Positions 9,720 to 20,720 of a stretch of DNA of 64,000 nucleotides are shown here, piece by piece (the stretch's first letter is position 1; the number at the start of each line of letters is the position of its first letter). Below the pieces are notes generated by a model. The model made no database searches, was not told the origin of the DNA, and saw only the letters and a program-made list of their open reading frames with translations. The translations under genes were made by a program, and so were the position numbers. This stretch comes from Lumbricus terrestris (taxonomy: Eukaryota > Annelida > Clitellata > Crassiclitellata > Lumbricidae), in contig OX457043.1 in the NCBI GenBank assembly GCA_949752735.1, forward strand, positions 44,070,073-44,134,072. Reading direction: 5' to 3'.

Positions 9720-11050
9720 CAGTGGTGGCCAACCTGCAAGTGGCACGCGGTCCATGATGAGTGGCACGGAGGACCGTGGAGTTTTGAAAAATATTTATGC
9801 TAGTTCTGCTAGTTCAGGCGAATCTTAGGTGCCTATGTATCTCCATAGACGCAGTGACCAGAGGTGAGGTCAATTAGCCTGACTGCTGCAGACGGACGCG
9901 GCACAGGAGCTCCCAGCGAACTGAGGCTGACGGTCAAAGTCCACTTTCTCCACAGCATATTTCTGCCATTCAGCGATAAGAATTTGCCCCCCCCCTCACT
10001 GTAGGGTTGTAGGATCAGACAAAGGAAGAGACTGCCTGATCTTCTCAAATAGGTTTCTGTTATTAGCTATCGGTATGTCTTTAGCATTGCTACTTGCAGC
10101 AAGACAGCTATAGTTTTTCAAAAAAAGTATGAAGGTTGTCTTGCAGAAGTCGGTGTAAATTTGGAAGAACAGCATTTTATAAGAAAAGTAAGATTACTTT
10201 TACTTTGGGGAAAGTCATCCAAATTCTGTTTGTCTGCTGTGTACTGTAGCCTAACAGTTGTGGTGTGTAAATAATTAGTGTTGAACGTCACTTCAGCAAG
10301 GAAAGTTTCATGTGAACTCCAATGAAAAATATCGATGTGGGTCAGCTATCAGGTCTAATTTTACCAGCCAGAGAAAGCACCTTTTAGGCAGCAGAGTAAT
10401 TTTTTGTCAGAAAAAAGGGATCAATTGATTTTGCTGGTCAAATTTATACGAGTTAAGTCTGATAACAGCATAACAGAAAAACTTATTCTGATGGCGAGTA
10501 AAGGCTTTGTCTAGTTTTTTGAAGTTTCAGGTGTGCCCAAAATCGAAGCAATAATAATGAGTAACATTGCCCTTGAACGCAACATGACCATAAGGCTCAG
10601 TAGGCTACTTGGAGTAAGAAAGAATCATGAATTTTTGTAGCTAGCCATCAAGGGCGGATACAGAAATTTTCGAAGGGGGGCCCAAAATTTTCCTTCGTCT
10701 TGGTCACCGAAAAATCTGATGACCCTTTTCCTTTAAAAAAGTCATACGGACCTCGTATACGGACCTGGACCTGATGGCGTGGGGAGGGACCTACGGAACT
10801 ACTCATGGGGCCACATGAACTTTCCGAGCCAGAATGGCTGGTCAAAAAGAAAGAAATTTCTAAATGGGGGGGCCATGGCTAGCCATGAACTAACACTGTG
10901 CTTACTCCGAATCTGCGTATAGTTACTTTATGTAAGTGCATATCTCATATTAGAACAGCTAGGTCACAATGACCCTTTGGTATATTATATGTGGTGGCAC
11001 GCGGACGGTACCCGTGATTTTTTGTGGCACACTAAGGTTGGCCACCACTG
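9720..11050. mobile_element. hAT-like non-autonomous element (1331 bp) with perfect TIR and TSD
   Basis: Both ends are CAGTGGTGGCCAACCT (perfect 16-bp inverted repeat, CAG start as in hAT). The flanks are identical GACTAGCC (9712-9719 and 11051-11058). Subterminal GTGGCACGCGG occurs near both ends. No transposase ORF is seen; the interior is AT-rich non-coding. A second element (10649-10878) is nested within it. Confidence 0.88.
10649..10878. mobile_element. hAT-like MITE nested in 9720-11050
   Basis: Flanked by perfect 8-bp CTAGCCAT duplications (10641-10648, 10879-10886). The left end reads CAAGGGCGGATACAGAAATT, which is also the inverted right end of the element at 60981-61613. The right end is diverged (GGGGGGCCATGG). 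It contains CTGATGACCCTTTT, the inverse of the GGTCATCA motif in sister elements. Confidence 0.75.
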
Positions 11051-11059
11051 GACTAGCCC

Positions 11060-11275
11060 ATTTCACGGCGAACGGGGGAGACTTTATTTCGGCGGCGGAG
11101 GAAATATTCTCTACCTCTGGAGACTTTAAGCTTATTTTAGAATATGGTCTCCGGGGTAAATTTGTTGTGAAACAGATCGGCCGGGGGAGAATCTGTTTAT
11201 AAATGGAGTCTCCAGGGAAAACGTTTAGAGGAAAACTTTTAGGGGAGACTCCGTCACGCGGCACCGGCATAAATT
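11060..11275. repeat. GGGGGAGACTT family element, second copy inverted at 60040-60240
   Basis: Shared blocks in opposite order and orientation: GGGGGAGACTTTATTTCG, GGAGGAAATATTCTC, AATATGGTCTCCGGGG, AAACAGATC, GGGGAGAATCTG and, at one edge, CGTCACGCGGCACCGGC. The two edges are partly inverted copies of each other, as expected for a MITE. Target duplications were not resolved. Confidence 0.65.
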
Positions 11276-12379
11276 TGGGACAATATATGTAAATAACGAT
11301 GAAAATGAAATACAAAACGGAAAAACGTCGTTTTGTCAAAAAAAGCGAAAAAAACGGAAAAAACGGATACGGAAAATAATTTGCTCCTTTTACATCTGAA
11401 ACTTCATTTTAAGCATAAAAACCTTGTTTATGCAATTTTATCTTAATCTGCAAATAACACAACTTTATATTATTAGGCCAAAATTAATTGATATAGGCCT
11501 AAGTAACATTAATCTACCACAGTTACTTAAATTGAAAACATAATTCCACATAAGTTCATGCTGATCGACATAACGCAATTAAAAGCTAACTAGAAGCAGA
11601 GACCATAGATGTGTGCTAAATTATATATTGCACATTTGTACTTAAAATTGTTACTTATAGATATTAATCATGGGTCCAAGAATTTTATATCAAATAATTC
11701 TTACAAATTTCATTTCCTGTAGGGATGTACTACATGTATTTCTCAAATGGTGACTTAAACAATTGCATAATGGCACTATAGTTAGCTGAATGCTTGAGAG
11801 TACGGTGAAAACGTATGACAAAAAATAAATTAAGGAAAATGGTAATAGACAGTAAATAAATAAAGTTAAATAAGAAATTTAAAAAACGATAAAAAACGAT
11901 GCGTAATAAAAACGAAAACGTCGACGTTTTGGGGAGAGAATAAAAAGGAAAACAGTCTTTTACAACTATGTTTGGGAGTAGGCTATCAGAGGACGAAAAT
12001 AAAAGGGCACAATCAAAATGGCGAAAATCAATAGAGCGAGTGTTTGATAAGACGCGTGTTTAAAATGCGAAAGGTAAAAGTGCAAAATGTAGGAAAGCAG
12101 ATCTTTAAAATTATTGGCGAACGTCTAAACGGTCTAGTCCGTTAGGGTTTAAACGTTTAAGAGCAAACGATAGTGAGTTAAGGAAAGCTAAAGAGAAGAA
12201 ATCGCTTATGAAGACGAACAGATTAAGAACTTTAGAAAATGTGCGAAACATGATCGGAGCAAATGTTGAATAGAATTAAATACGGACACTTATGATACCC
12301 CACCTAGCCACAAACGTCCCATTGATCACTTCCCAAAGGGTCAGTATTACCGTTCATATCAACATGAACCAAACGGTAA
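11276..12379. other. AT-rich DNA, no gene seen
   Basis: Long stretches of A-rich sequence with no convincing ORF, exon or element end. Confidence 0.55.
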
Positions 12380-12715
12380 AAGTCACGAAAGGAAGTTGCT
12401 TACCCAATAATAATAATAATAGCCTAATAATGCAAATGCATAGGCCAACGCACCTGTCAATAGGCGTATCAAGTATTAAGCAGTGCGTGTCTCATCTTAA
12501 CCTCGAACTTTCGAACTCCTTTGCTGTAAGTTTTACCATAGCCTGCACGAATGTCAGTTTACATCCTGCTGTCATATAATTATACTGCCCGAAGTCGTCT
12601 GCCCAGTTACACTAAGCTTATACAACGTAGTGGGGGACTTTAGACACCTCTGCATGTCGATACTTCAGTATTGAGTGTTGTTTCACAGCGGACAAGCTAA
12701 TCACGTTTAGGCCTA
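12380..12715. repeat. Duplicated block, partner at 23520-23850
   Basis: The two loci share, in order, AAGGAAGTTGC, GTATTAAGCAGTGCGTG, CATCTTAACC, GAACTTTCGA, CCTTTGCTGTA, CATCCTGCTGTC, TATACTGC, GCATG(T/G)CGATACTTCAGTA and a GGACAAG...TCACG end. Identity is interrupted by small indels. Confidence 0.7.
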
Positions 12716-13469
12716 TTAGTCATCTTGAGAAAACGAGAAGTTAAAGCACTAGATAGTTGCTCCTCGAGATCAAGTCTCTACTATTATTCAACCGTGAACA
12801 GTTCAGGTTAGAAAGCAGAGGAAACGGCGTAATAACGAAGTCTATTCGCTTTAACTATATCAGTAGAAAATACTGAAAACTATCGTCTAACATGGCCTCT
12901 GGTCTGGTAAGCAATATTTCCGAAATTATTTAACTCGTAGCATTAATTTGATTACCGGTTGGGTTTTGCGTGCTCTCAATGCAATTAACTGCAAGCTGTT
13001 TCGGCCAAACAACGTATGAAATAGACGCAGATACTTCTATCCAATCACACAGGCCCTAATATATTTAGAAATTTGCTCGTTTTATGCCGCAGTAAACGTA
13101 CTACGACTAAAAAAGTCATCAGAAAAAATCTGAAGACAAGAAAGAAATGCCTAGGCTCTAGTCTCGGGCAACTGTAGAGGTAGAGTGAACTTACCTCAAA
13201 TTTTACCAGTACTAACTGTAGTCTCCTTCTGTGTTGATATTTCAATAGGCTACTAATTGGAATGTCATATGTCCAAAAATGAAAATGATATTCGGATAAA
13301 AGTAAAAGTTCAGTTCAGTTCTTATACTACTACTGGAACACTATTCTGAGTTGGAGTTGATGGTTCTGATATTTGTTCGAGCAATATCGATAAGAGGAGC
13401 TGAGGAGGTAGTTTATAATTAAATGTCGAGCCATTAATAACTGTAGCACCAGTTTTCCTCGATCACGTC
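12716..13469. other. No independent gene seen
   Basis: Chance ORFs only. The part next to 13470 may hold decayed 3' sequence of the adjoining LINE. Confidence 0.4.
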
Positions 13470-15180
13470 TACTAAATTGATTCAACCGTGAAAGTCCATG
13501 GATCCCTGAGGAACCCCACAGGTAAGGTAATACCTTTACTTCCAGATAATAAGACGTTAAGGCAAACACACTGAGATCTGTTTGTAAGGCAATTCAAAAA
13601 CCGGTTCAAAACGACACCCCTAAATCCATAATGTTCAAGATTTTTTAAAAGAATTTTGTGGTCAACAGTATCGAAAGCCTTCGACAGGTCAAAAAAATCC
13701 TAGAGAAAATTAATTTTTATCTATGGTGTCGGTGATTTTACACTGCATAAAGTGCATATCTAATCTTATATTATAAGTCCGAAAGTTTGTCCTTCCATTT
13801 GTTTGTATGGATTTAACCCTTCGTCCCAGAAAGGGCTCGGAAATGACAGAGTGTCGGTTTACCAGAATATTTGCAATTGATTCTTACCCAAATTATAAGG
13901 TCAACGCGGCTATTTTCAACTTTTAATTCAATTTAAAACCAGAGTTATTAGTGTTTTAAGACAGATTTAATCAGCCACTCTGCCGCATAATAAAGAGCCG
14001 ACAGTCCGCATGACGTCATTCACGTCCAATAATAATTTCCGTTGCAGTGCGCTTGACAGACCGAAAACCGGTTACAGTTTACAATTATGCAGTTGAAACA
14101 GTAATATTCACAAGAACGCAGATCACAGGAATATTAACTATACTAACAGAACAGACAACCTGCAATAATTGTATTAGGCCACAGTCAGCACACACACACA
14201 CACCCGCCCCTCACGGGTCATGTTTGGCTTTTTGGGGAAGCGGGGTGGGGTTGAGGGTTACCAAAAACCCAAAATTCTGCGGTCAACGCTGGGTATCCCA
14301 GAGGAGTACCGTAGTGTTGAAAATCCTAGTAATGCCATAAACGTGGAATGATCCTTACGGACCCCATATTGGTTAGGTGATAACAGATTCACTTTAGTTC
14401 GATATTACATTAGCTTATTGTGCATAATGTTTTTCAAAATAATATTATTTCGAAAAGTAAGGAAGAATCGAGTACCTCTAATTGTTTACTTTACTTTTTC
14501 CCCAGATTGATAAAGAGGAACAATTTTGGCAATCTTTAAGTCTATTGGAACACTTCCCAAAGAGTAGGATGAATCAATTATGCTTGCGAATGGTTGAGCT
14601 ATGGATCGAATTGGAGCTTTAGCAATTGCAGGATCAATTTCATCCACTCCACAACTTGAGGAGACCTGTATTTGGTTAGCCACATCAATAACATCCTTTT
14701 CAGTTAGCCTACATGTATAGCCCATTGAGGCATATGAGAGTAAGTCAAAAATTTGTCAAATGTAGTTTGGTTTCCTGGTAGGCCCATATCTATTTTTGAA
14801 GCCAAGTCAGGACCAATGTTTACAAAATAGTCATTAAACCTGTTAGCAATTTCAGATCTGTCGGAGGTGCTTATAATCCTATGTTTACTATGGGTAAGCA
14901 CCATTAAATACAAAGACATCCGTACCGTATTAAAAGATTTACTACCACTATTTAACAATAGTCTTATGATTCTCCAGGTTTTTATCAGGTCGTTATTACT
15001 CTCATAAAATTTATTTGAATAGCACAGTTTTTCAGCAGCAGGTTTAGTTTTTTAAAAGAGGTTTCGAAATTTTGTGAAAGCTTTTTTTTATTGCTTTCAG
15101 TAGGATTTTTTTTTAAATATTTAGAGTAAAGTCTGGATTTCTTCTTACAAGACTCCAATAATCCATAAGTCATCTAAGGT
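13470..15180 (-). pseudogene. Decayed CR1-like LINE reverse transcriptase, split by an insertion
   Basis: Read on the minus strand in several frames, the segment gives successive parts of one reverse transcriptase ORF. At 14985-15173 there is a Lys/Asn-rich linker. At 14704-14958 comes RSEIANRFNDYFVNIGPDLA. At 14486-14725 comes EKDVIDVANQIQVSSSCGVDEI and IAKIVPLYQSGEK. At about 14340-14480 comes PNQYGVRKDHST. Below about 13730 comes FDLSKAFDTVDHKILL and YGFRG, up to LRDPW near 13480. Frameshifts and stops separate the blocks, and the catalytic FADD part is absent. The gap of about 600 bp between the RKDHST and SKAFDTVDH blocks is foreign DNA (13733-14330). This is non-functional. Confidence 0.75.
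13733..14330. mobile_element. Helitron-like non-autonomous insertion in the LINE
   Basis: It interrupts the LINE between codons that should be near-adjacent. One edge carries TCTAATCTTATATTATAAGT followed by CCGAAAGTTTGTCCTTCCAT, resembling 5' ends of invertebrate Helitrons. The other edge has GGTCAACGCTGGGTATCCCAG, with a CTGGGTATCCCAG hairpin and then CTAG, resembling Helitron 3' hairpin ends. There are no terminal inverted repeats and no obvious target duplication. Exact limits are uncertain. Confidence 0.45.
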
Positions 15181-15589
15181 TGCTTTATATTGTAGCGGTT
15201 CCTAGGTGTAAGCACATTGTATGGAAATGATAAGTCATATAAACGCTTATAAACTTCAATGAAGTGTGTGTAAGCTGCACAGGGCTTGCTAGCATCACAA
15301 TGCAACATTCACTTCAAGCCAATCAACATTTTTCCAGCAGTTTATTAAATTTGGCAATACTGGAGTCATATATTATTCTTCTGGTATAATTTACTGGACG
15401 TACCATTTGGGGACATCTACCGCCCTACGGGTCGCGTAGACCTAGATATTTATAAGGAACATGGGCTCCGCTAGTGCATGGGCCAGAAACTAAATTGTTG
15501 CAGTGTCATTTCCACTTTACTTTGCAAATTCAGTAGGCAGTAACTCTCCAAACTCATTGCGTGACTAATGTTTCCGCTTATTTTTGCAG
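15181..15589 (+). other. Upstream region and 5' intron end of glycosyltransferase 1
   Basis: A 3' splice site (CGCTTATTTTTGCAG) ends at 15589, only six bases before the ATG, so the transcript most likely has a 5' UTR exon upstream. A TATTTATAAGG at about 15450 could be a TATA element, but no 5' exon could be placed. Confidence 0.45.
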
Positions 15590-15595
15590 TGGCCG

Positions 15596-17332
15596 ATGTC
15601 TTTCCTCGCACATTATACAGCTCGCAAGATAACGATTCCAGTCATCTGTGCCCTGACGGTTCTCGGTTTGTTTTTAAGTTGTTTTACACCAATCAAAGAA
15701 ATGCTTAGTCCGAAATCGATCGTTCGGTGTGCAGCAGGAGGGCAGATTCTTTCGACTCTTATGCGTCAAGAACTTCGCAAGAGCTTTATCCAATCAGAAT
15801 CGTTCGAAATCCGACAAAGGCGAAACACCGTGGCCAGCCGTACTTTGGCAGCATCTTCACACAAAGTCCAACTGTCACCCACCACGGTCTACTACGTATG
15901 GTGCAAAAAGCAGTACTTCGAGTTTCGGCACTACCTGAGCGTCAAGAGCGCAATTCAGAATTTTCAACCCCACAATGTAATACTTTACTATCGATACTAC
16001 CCACACATCGATAGTAAGCTCTATAATACATGGCTAAGCGAACTGCAACAAGACTTCCCGTTCTTTGAAACCGTCGAAGTACCTCACGAGGGTTGCCAAG
16101 ACGGGAAACCGAGCATGTCTTTCATTTATCAACTTACCAACGAACAAGGAGGAATCTATTTGGGTGAGAACACCATTTTAACTCGACCTTTGCCTGAAAG
16201 ACATCACACGACGTTATTTTCTGTTCGCGGAAACACGGGAGACATCGACTTATTAGTTCTAAACGAGAAGCTATCGTGCGAACCAGATTTAACGTTAATT
16301 TCTAAACAATCGAAACAGCTGGATTGCCCACTAGTTTCTGTACTACAGAATACCACTGTTTTGCCTTCTTGCATCATTCTTGATGATGCCATTTTCCCAA
16401 AAGACATATGGTACCTGGAAAGTGCCTTCGGTCGATTTTCTCGAAAGTTTTTCTACGGATCCTCGGAACTCCCAGTACCAAAGCCATCATATGACGAGCT
16501 AGTTCCAAACATCGGTCATATGATTTGGTTCGGAGGTGGACGAATGAATTTTCTCTTCTTCCTTGGAGTACTCAGTTTGTTACACGTTGCTGGAGTGGAC
16601 ACGGTTTACATCCACGGTGATAAGCCACCGTCAGGATACTACTGGTCTCTTCTTACGGACGATCCTCGAGTCATTCACGTCCCGCAGTACGGTATACACA
16701 CGATTTACGGACAAACTGTGAAAAGTTATAATCACAAGAGCGACGTCTTGAGAGCTGAGCTGATGTATCGCTATGGCGGAATCTACTTGGACGTGGATGC
16801 AGTGTTTGTCAAAGAACTTGACCCAGAAATTCGGGGTTACGATGCCGTTGCAAGTTTTGACTGGGTCGATTGGTATCATCCATTCCCAGAGATCATCAAC
16901 TTGGGAGTGGCCATTGGAAAAAAGAAAGCGGAATTCTGGCGTCTGTTTCGGGAGTCGATGAAATGGTTTATCGACGATGACTTTTCCTGGAATGGACTGA
17001 GGAGACCGTATCAGATCCTGGAGAGACATCCGAATCTTATCCGTATAGATCCACATCTCCAGGTCATATGCTTCAAATACAAATGCCATCCCACCTGGTG
17101 GAAGGATTTCCACAATGAATCCATCCACCACCAGATCAGAGGGCTTGACTGGAGAAATGACGCCTACTCTTTTCACTGGACGCTTCCCACTCCAGCGGAG
17201 TTGCTCGGCTTCGACCAGTTACAATCATCGAATAGCTACTTCGCGGAGATTGGGAAATACATCATCAACCGGAGTGGACTTATTCACAACTTAACAGAAG
17301 CGAACATCGACGAAAATGGATTGGCCGTTTGA
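15596..17332 (+). CDS. Type II membrane glycosyltransferase with two GT32-like units (paralog 1)
   Basis: An intact single coding exon of 578 residues from the first ATG after the splice acceptor. A short basic N-terminus is followed by a signal-anchor helix at about residues 12-30 (ITIPVICALTVLGLFLSCF), as in Golgi type II enzymes, then a stem. Two units follow. Residues about 100-260 resemble a GT32 fold (VYYVW...YYRYYP...GGIYL) but read G190-E191-N192 where DXD should be, and lack the SD..R helix motif. Residues about 305-530 form a complete Gly_transf_sug-like unit: HMIWFGGG, SDVLRAELMYRYGGIYLDVD with D399-V-D401 for metal and nucleotide-sugar binding, and FSWNGLRRPY. GT32 enzymes are retaining transferases (OCH1 and A4GALT types). 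Donor and acceptor here are unknown. N-glycosylation sequons are present. The close paralog lies at 46575-48308. Confidence 0.85.
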   Translation: MSFLAHYTARKITIPVICALTVLGLFLSCFTPIKEMLSPKSIVRCAAGGQILSTLMRQELRKSFIQSESFEIRQRRNTVASRTLAASSHKVQLSPTTVYYVWCKKQYFEFRHYLSVKSAIQNFQPHNVILYYRYYPHIDSKLYNTWLSELQQDFPFFETVEVPHEGCQDGKPSMSFIYQLTNEQGGIYLGENTILTRPLPERHHTTLFSVRGNTGDIDLLVLNEKLSCEPDLTLISKQSKQLDCPLVSVLQNTTVLPSCIILDDAIFPKDIWYLESAFGRFSRKFFYGSSELPVPKPSYDELVPNIGHMIWFGGGRMNFLFFLGVLSLLHVAGVDTVYIHGDKPPSGYYWSLLTDDPRVIHVPQYGIHTIYGQTVKSYNHKSDVLRAELMYRYGGIYLDVDAVFVKELDPEIRGYDAVASFDWVDWYHPFPEIINLGVAIGKKKAEFWRLFRESMKWFIDDDFSWNGLRRPYQILERHPNLIRIDPHLQVICFKYKCHPTWWKDFHNESIHHQIRGLDWRNDAYSFHWTLPTPAELLGFDQLQSSNSYFAEIGKYIINRSGLIHNLTEANIDENGLAV

Positions 17333-17654
17333 GCGATTCCATTTTGTTTTCAGTCGTTCTAATATGCATGCACGCTCCCCTAAGAGTAACACGAGAAACG
17401 CGGCCATTTGGATCTTTTCAGTTTGCATACCGTGATCCCAAGGACCGTTTGTACACAGGATCGGAATCTTCTTATGAGCGCCTTTACCAGAAAAATCGCG
17501 TCCAGCCGTGTCCGTAGAATGTGGCGGCCCTAGCGACGCGGGCGTAAAACCGCGTGTTTATGTATCGAATTTATTGCGGTTGCCATGAAGAAAGTTGACG
17601 AATAGTTACATGTACATTTGAAACAATAAGAAATCAAATACGTAGAGCTCTACT
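17333..17654 (+). other. 3' flank of glycosyltransferase 1
   Basis: Presumed 3' UTR and flank. No canonical AATAAA was seen close to the stop and no further ORF. Confidence 0.4.
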
Positions 17655-18067
17655 GTCTGGAAGCGAGATGCCTCAAGGAAGTCATGAAACGGATAGCGAT
17701 GGGAAAGGAGGCGTTCACGAGAAAGAGAGAGCTGTTAAGAGGAGGAATGAGTAGGCTATAGACCTCAAGTAAAGACTGATCAGGATGGGAAAGGAGGCAT
17801 TCACGAGGAAGAGAGAGCTGTTAAGGGGAGGAATGAGTAGGCTATAGACCTCAAGTAAAGACTGATCAGGATGGGAAAGGAGGCATTCACGAGGAAGAGA
17901 GAGCTGTTAAGGGGAGGAATGAGTAGGCTATAGACCTCAAGTAAAGACTGATCAGGACGCTGGTATGGAGTGTGACTCTGTATGGATCGAAAACATGGAC
18001 CATGAGGGAGGAAGACATCAAGCGATTGGAGACTTTTGAAATGTGGATATGGCGACACAGTGCTGTC
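17655..18067 (+). pseudogene. LINE C-terminal fragment (endonuclease/RT-type ORF tail)
   Basis: The + strand encodes LVWSVTLYGSKTWTMREEDI and KRLETFEMWIWRHS near 17960-18065, the highly characteristic C-terminal region of a non-LTR retrotransposon reverse transcriptase ORF. Upstream, CLKEVMKRIAMGKEAFTRKR fits the preceding helix of the same protein. The frame is destroyed by an 86-bp triplication (17698-17955). Confidence 0.7.
17698..17955. repeat. 86-bp unit, three tandem copies
   Basis: Units start with GATGGGAAAGGAGGC at 17698, 17784 and 17870, exactly 86 bases apart. Copies 2 and 3 are essentially identical; copy 1 differs at a few positions. 86 is not a multiple of three, so the LINE frame is broken. 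Confidence 0.92.
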
Positions 18068-18194
18068 ATCCAAACTGGTCCATATGTCTACAACTCTAGC
18101 GCTGAAGAATTTCTGTCCCAGTGTTCGTTTCGGCTTCTTAAACAATTTGTACCTATATATAATAGCTATGGCATTTATTTTTTTCTATCGCATT

Positions 18195-18286
18195 TATGTC
18201 TGTCTTTTCCTGCCTCTCTCTGTCTCTGTCTCTGTCTGTCTGTCTGTCTCTATCTCTCTGTCTCTGTCTCTCTCCCTCTCTCTGTC

Positions 18287-18328
<42 letters not shown>

Positions 18329-18450
18329 GGTCTCTGTCTCTCTCTGTCTCTGTCTCTGTCTCTGTCTCTCTCTCGCTCTCTCTGTCTCTCTCTCTATCTC
18401 TCTGTCTCTCTCTGTCTCTCTCTCCCTCTCTTTCTCTCTCTTTGTCACTT
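18195..18450. repeat. (CTGT/CTCT)n microsatellite
   Basis: Mixed CTCT, CTGT and CTCTGT steps over about 250 bases. Leucine/serine-rich ORFs here are artefacts. Confidence 0.95.
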
Positions 18451-18569
18451 TCCTTGCTTAATCGCAGAGTCACATCCCTGGATCTAAGCTTACAAATCCG
18501 ACGAATTATTATGGCCTGCGTCTCGGCGCATTTTTGACATTTTCAACACGGTAGCGGGAACTTACTAGG

Positions 18570-18716
18570 GGTCTGCGGGTATACCCGTACCCGCGGGTTT
18601 ACCCGTACCCGCGGGTCGGGTACGGGTCGGGTACGGGTCGGGTACGCTTTTCACGGGTCGGGTCGGGTACGGGTAGGGTCATCACGGGTACGGGTATACC
18701 CGGTTTACCCGTACAA
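18570..18716. repeat. GGGTAC/GGGTCG hexamer array, left end
   Basis: Alternating CCCGTACCCGCGGGT and GGGTCGGGTACGGGTCGGGT runs. Several G3 tracts with short spacers could form quadruplexes. Confidence 0.85.
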
Positions 18717-18825
18717 ACTTGGCGTGGAGGTTGAAAAATGGCATCGTTCCATTTGAGGGCGAAAGCTTACTACTTAGCCTACCATAGACAAATAATTGGC
18801 ACATCTAAATCTAAGTACAACATAC

Positions 18826-19540
18826 CTTCACGTACTCCCTCTTCCTCTCCGTCTCCCTCTCCTTCTTCCTCTCCGTCGTCCTCTCCCTCTTCCTCTCCGT
18901 CTCCCTCTCCTTCTTCCTCTCCGTCTCCCTCTCCTTCTTCCTCACCGTCTCCCTCTCCCTCTTCCTCACCGTCTCCCTCTCCCTCTTCGTCTGCCTCTCC
19001 CTCTTCCTCTCCGTCTCCCTCTCCCTCTTCCTCTCCGTCTCCCTCTCCCTCTCCCTCACCGTCTCCTTCTCCCTCTTTCTCGCCGTCTCCCTCTCCCTCT
19101 TCCTCTCCGTCTCCCTCTCCCTCTTCCTCTCCGTCTCCCTCACCGTCTCCCTCTCCTTCTTCCTCTCCGTCTCTCTCGCCGTCTTCCTCTTAGCCTCCCT
19201 CTCCGTCTCCCTCTCCGTCTCTCCATCCTTCTCCCTCTCATTCTTCCTCTTCGTCTCCCTCCCCGTCTCCTTCTAAGCCTCCCTCTCCGTCTCCCTCTGC
19301 ATCTCCCACTGCGTCTCCCTCTTCTTCTTCCTCTCCGTCTCTCTCCCCGTCTTCCTCTGAGCCTCCTTTTTCGTCTCCCTCTGCGTCTCCCTCACCGTCT
19401 CCCTCTCCATCTTCCTCGCCGTCTCCCTCTCCCTCTTTCTCACCGTCTCCCTCTCCCTCTTCCTCTCCGTCTCCCTCACCGTCTCCCTCTCCCTCTTCCT
19501 CGCCGTCTCCCTCCCCGTCTCCCTCTTCGTCTCCGTGTCT
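18826..19540. repeat. Pyrimidine minisatellite, 24-bp CCGTCTCCCTCTCCCTCTTC-type unit
   Basis: A continuous array of CCGTCTCCCTCT and CCCTCTTCCTCT blocks over about 700 bases. Because the basic step is a multiple of three, it gives long Ser/Pro, Leu/Pro/Arg and Arg/Glu ORFs, which are artefacts. Confidence 0.95.
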
Positions 19541-20295
19541 CTTTTCCACCCCTGTGCCTTTCAGCATCTGTTGTATGCCTTTATCTCTCTGCCTGTGTCT
19601 ATTCTTCTCTGTCTCTGCCTCTCTGTATCCACCTTTTCCTCCCACTCTCCCTTTGCCTATACATCTAACTTTGCCTATCTCTATTTTCCACTTCCTCTCC
19701 ACTTTCTCTCTTGCTCCCTCTCCCGCTCCTTCCCCCTCTACCTGCCTGTCTTCACCGTCATAGATCTTCCTCTTCCCTCTATCTAATCATATCCCTTATC
19801 CGCTGACCCCGCTCCTCTACACCCTCCTAATTCGCTCCCATGAACTTGGTATTTATTAATAGGAGCCGAATAACAGGCACAAAGTGGCCAGTTGTTCTAT
19901 AGGACAGTCACAGTGCTGTCTCGCACATGTTTGATCTGTCTAGTCGGGCAAGAGGAAGATCAGAGTTCGCTGACGTTGATGCCTCTGATAAACAGTTACC
20001 ATAGCAGTCTCCTTGGTTCACGCCGTGTAAGCAGATAGCTTCAGAAGTTTGCCACCCCTTTACCTCTACCTCTAAGATACATCATCATAATTATTAGCAT
20101 AATTATTAGTCGCATTAGCCGCGTTAAGCTTGGTTGCAGAGAATCATATCCACCAGGTGGGATGTATCGACATCAGACGCTGTGACAAGTCAACGGTCTC
20201 TTTGAGGACAGATCATGCAGGCTGGAAAAATAATACGATGAATGATAAAATGACGACTGGTGTAGCAATAGAACTATGGACAGTGGACACGAATA
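19541..20295. other. No gene seen
   Basis: Pyrimidine-rich to 19780, then ordinary AT-rich sequence. No supportable ORF or element end. Confidence 0.5.
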
Positions 20296-20301
20296 TGCAT
20301 G

Positions 20302-20302
20302 G

Positions 20303-20350
<48 letters not shown>
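20302..20350. repeat. (TA)n microsatellite
   Basis: About 24 TA dinucleotides. Confidence 0.97.
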
Positions 20351-20351
<1 letters not shown>

Positions 20352-20369
20352 CAATTGAGCATATACATA

Positions 20370-20720
20370 GCCAAAGGTTGGGCGGAGGGGGTTTGCTGGC
20401 AGTGTGAATTTTGGCCGGGCCGTGATGGGTGTGGGCGGAGGTAGGGAGGGATACGGTGGGGCCTGGGGTGGGCCGGGGTGGTGCTGGGCACAGGCGAATG
20501 GCTCAAATTTACCCGGCAGCGCCGAATACCCGAGAGGTGCGTAAGCGGGGTGGGAACGAGGCAGGGTGGAGCGGAGTGTGGCGGGATAGTGCGGAGGGAG
20601 AGGCGAGGTGGGGGCGATGTGGGGCGGGAGTGTGTGTGGGTGCGGGAGGAGCTGGGAGTGGCGAGAAGTAGGGTGGGCTCTGAGAGCAAGGTGAGATGGA
20701 GAGGGGAGAAAAACCACAAA
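20370..20720. other. G-rich strand-asymmetric segment
   Basis: About 350 bases unusually rich in GGG and GTGGG on the + strand, many within quadruplex spacing. Opposing ORFs are low-complexity. It contrasts sharply with the flanking AT-rich DNA. Confidence 0.6.

Noticed and set aside
18738..19702. Long Ser/Pro, Leu/Pro/Arg and Glu/Arg open frames on both strands
   Set aside because: They are translations of a pyrimidine minisatellite whose step is a multiple of three; both strands are open at once and there is no other composition.
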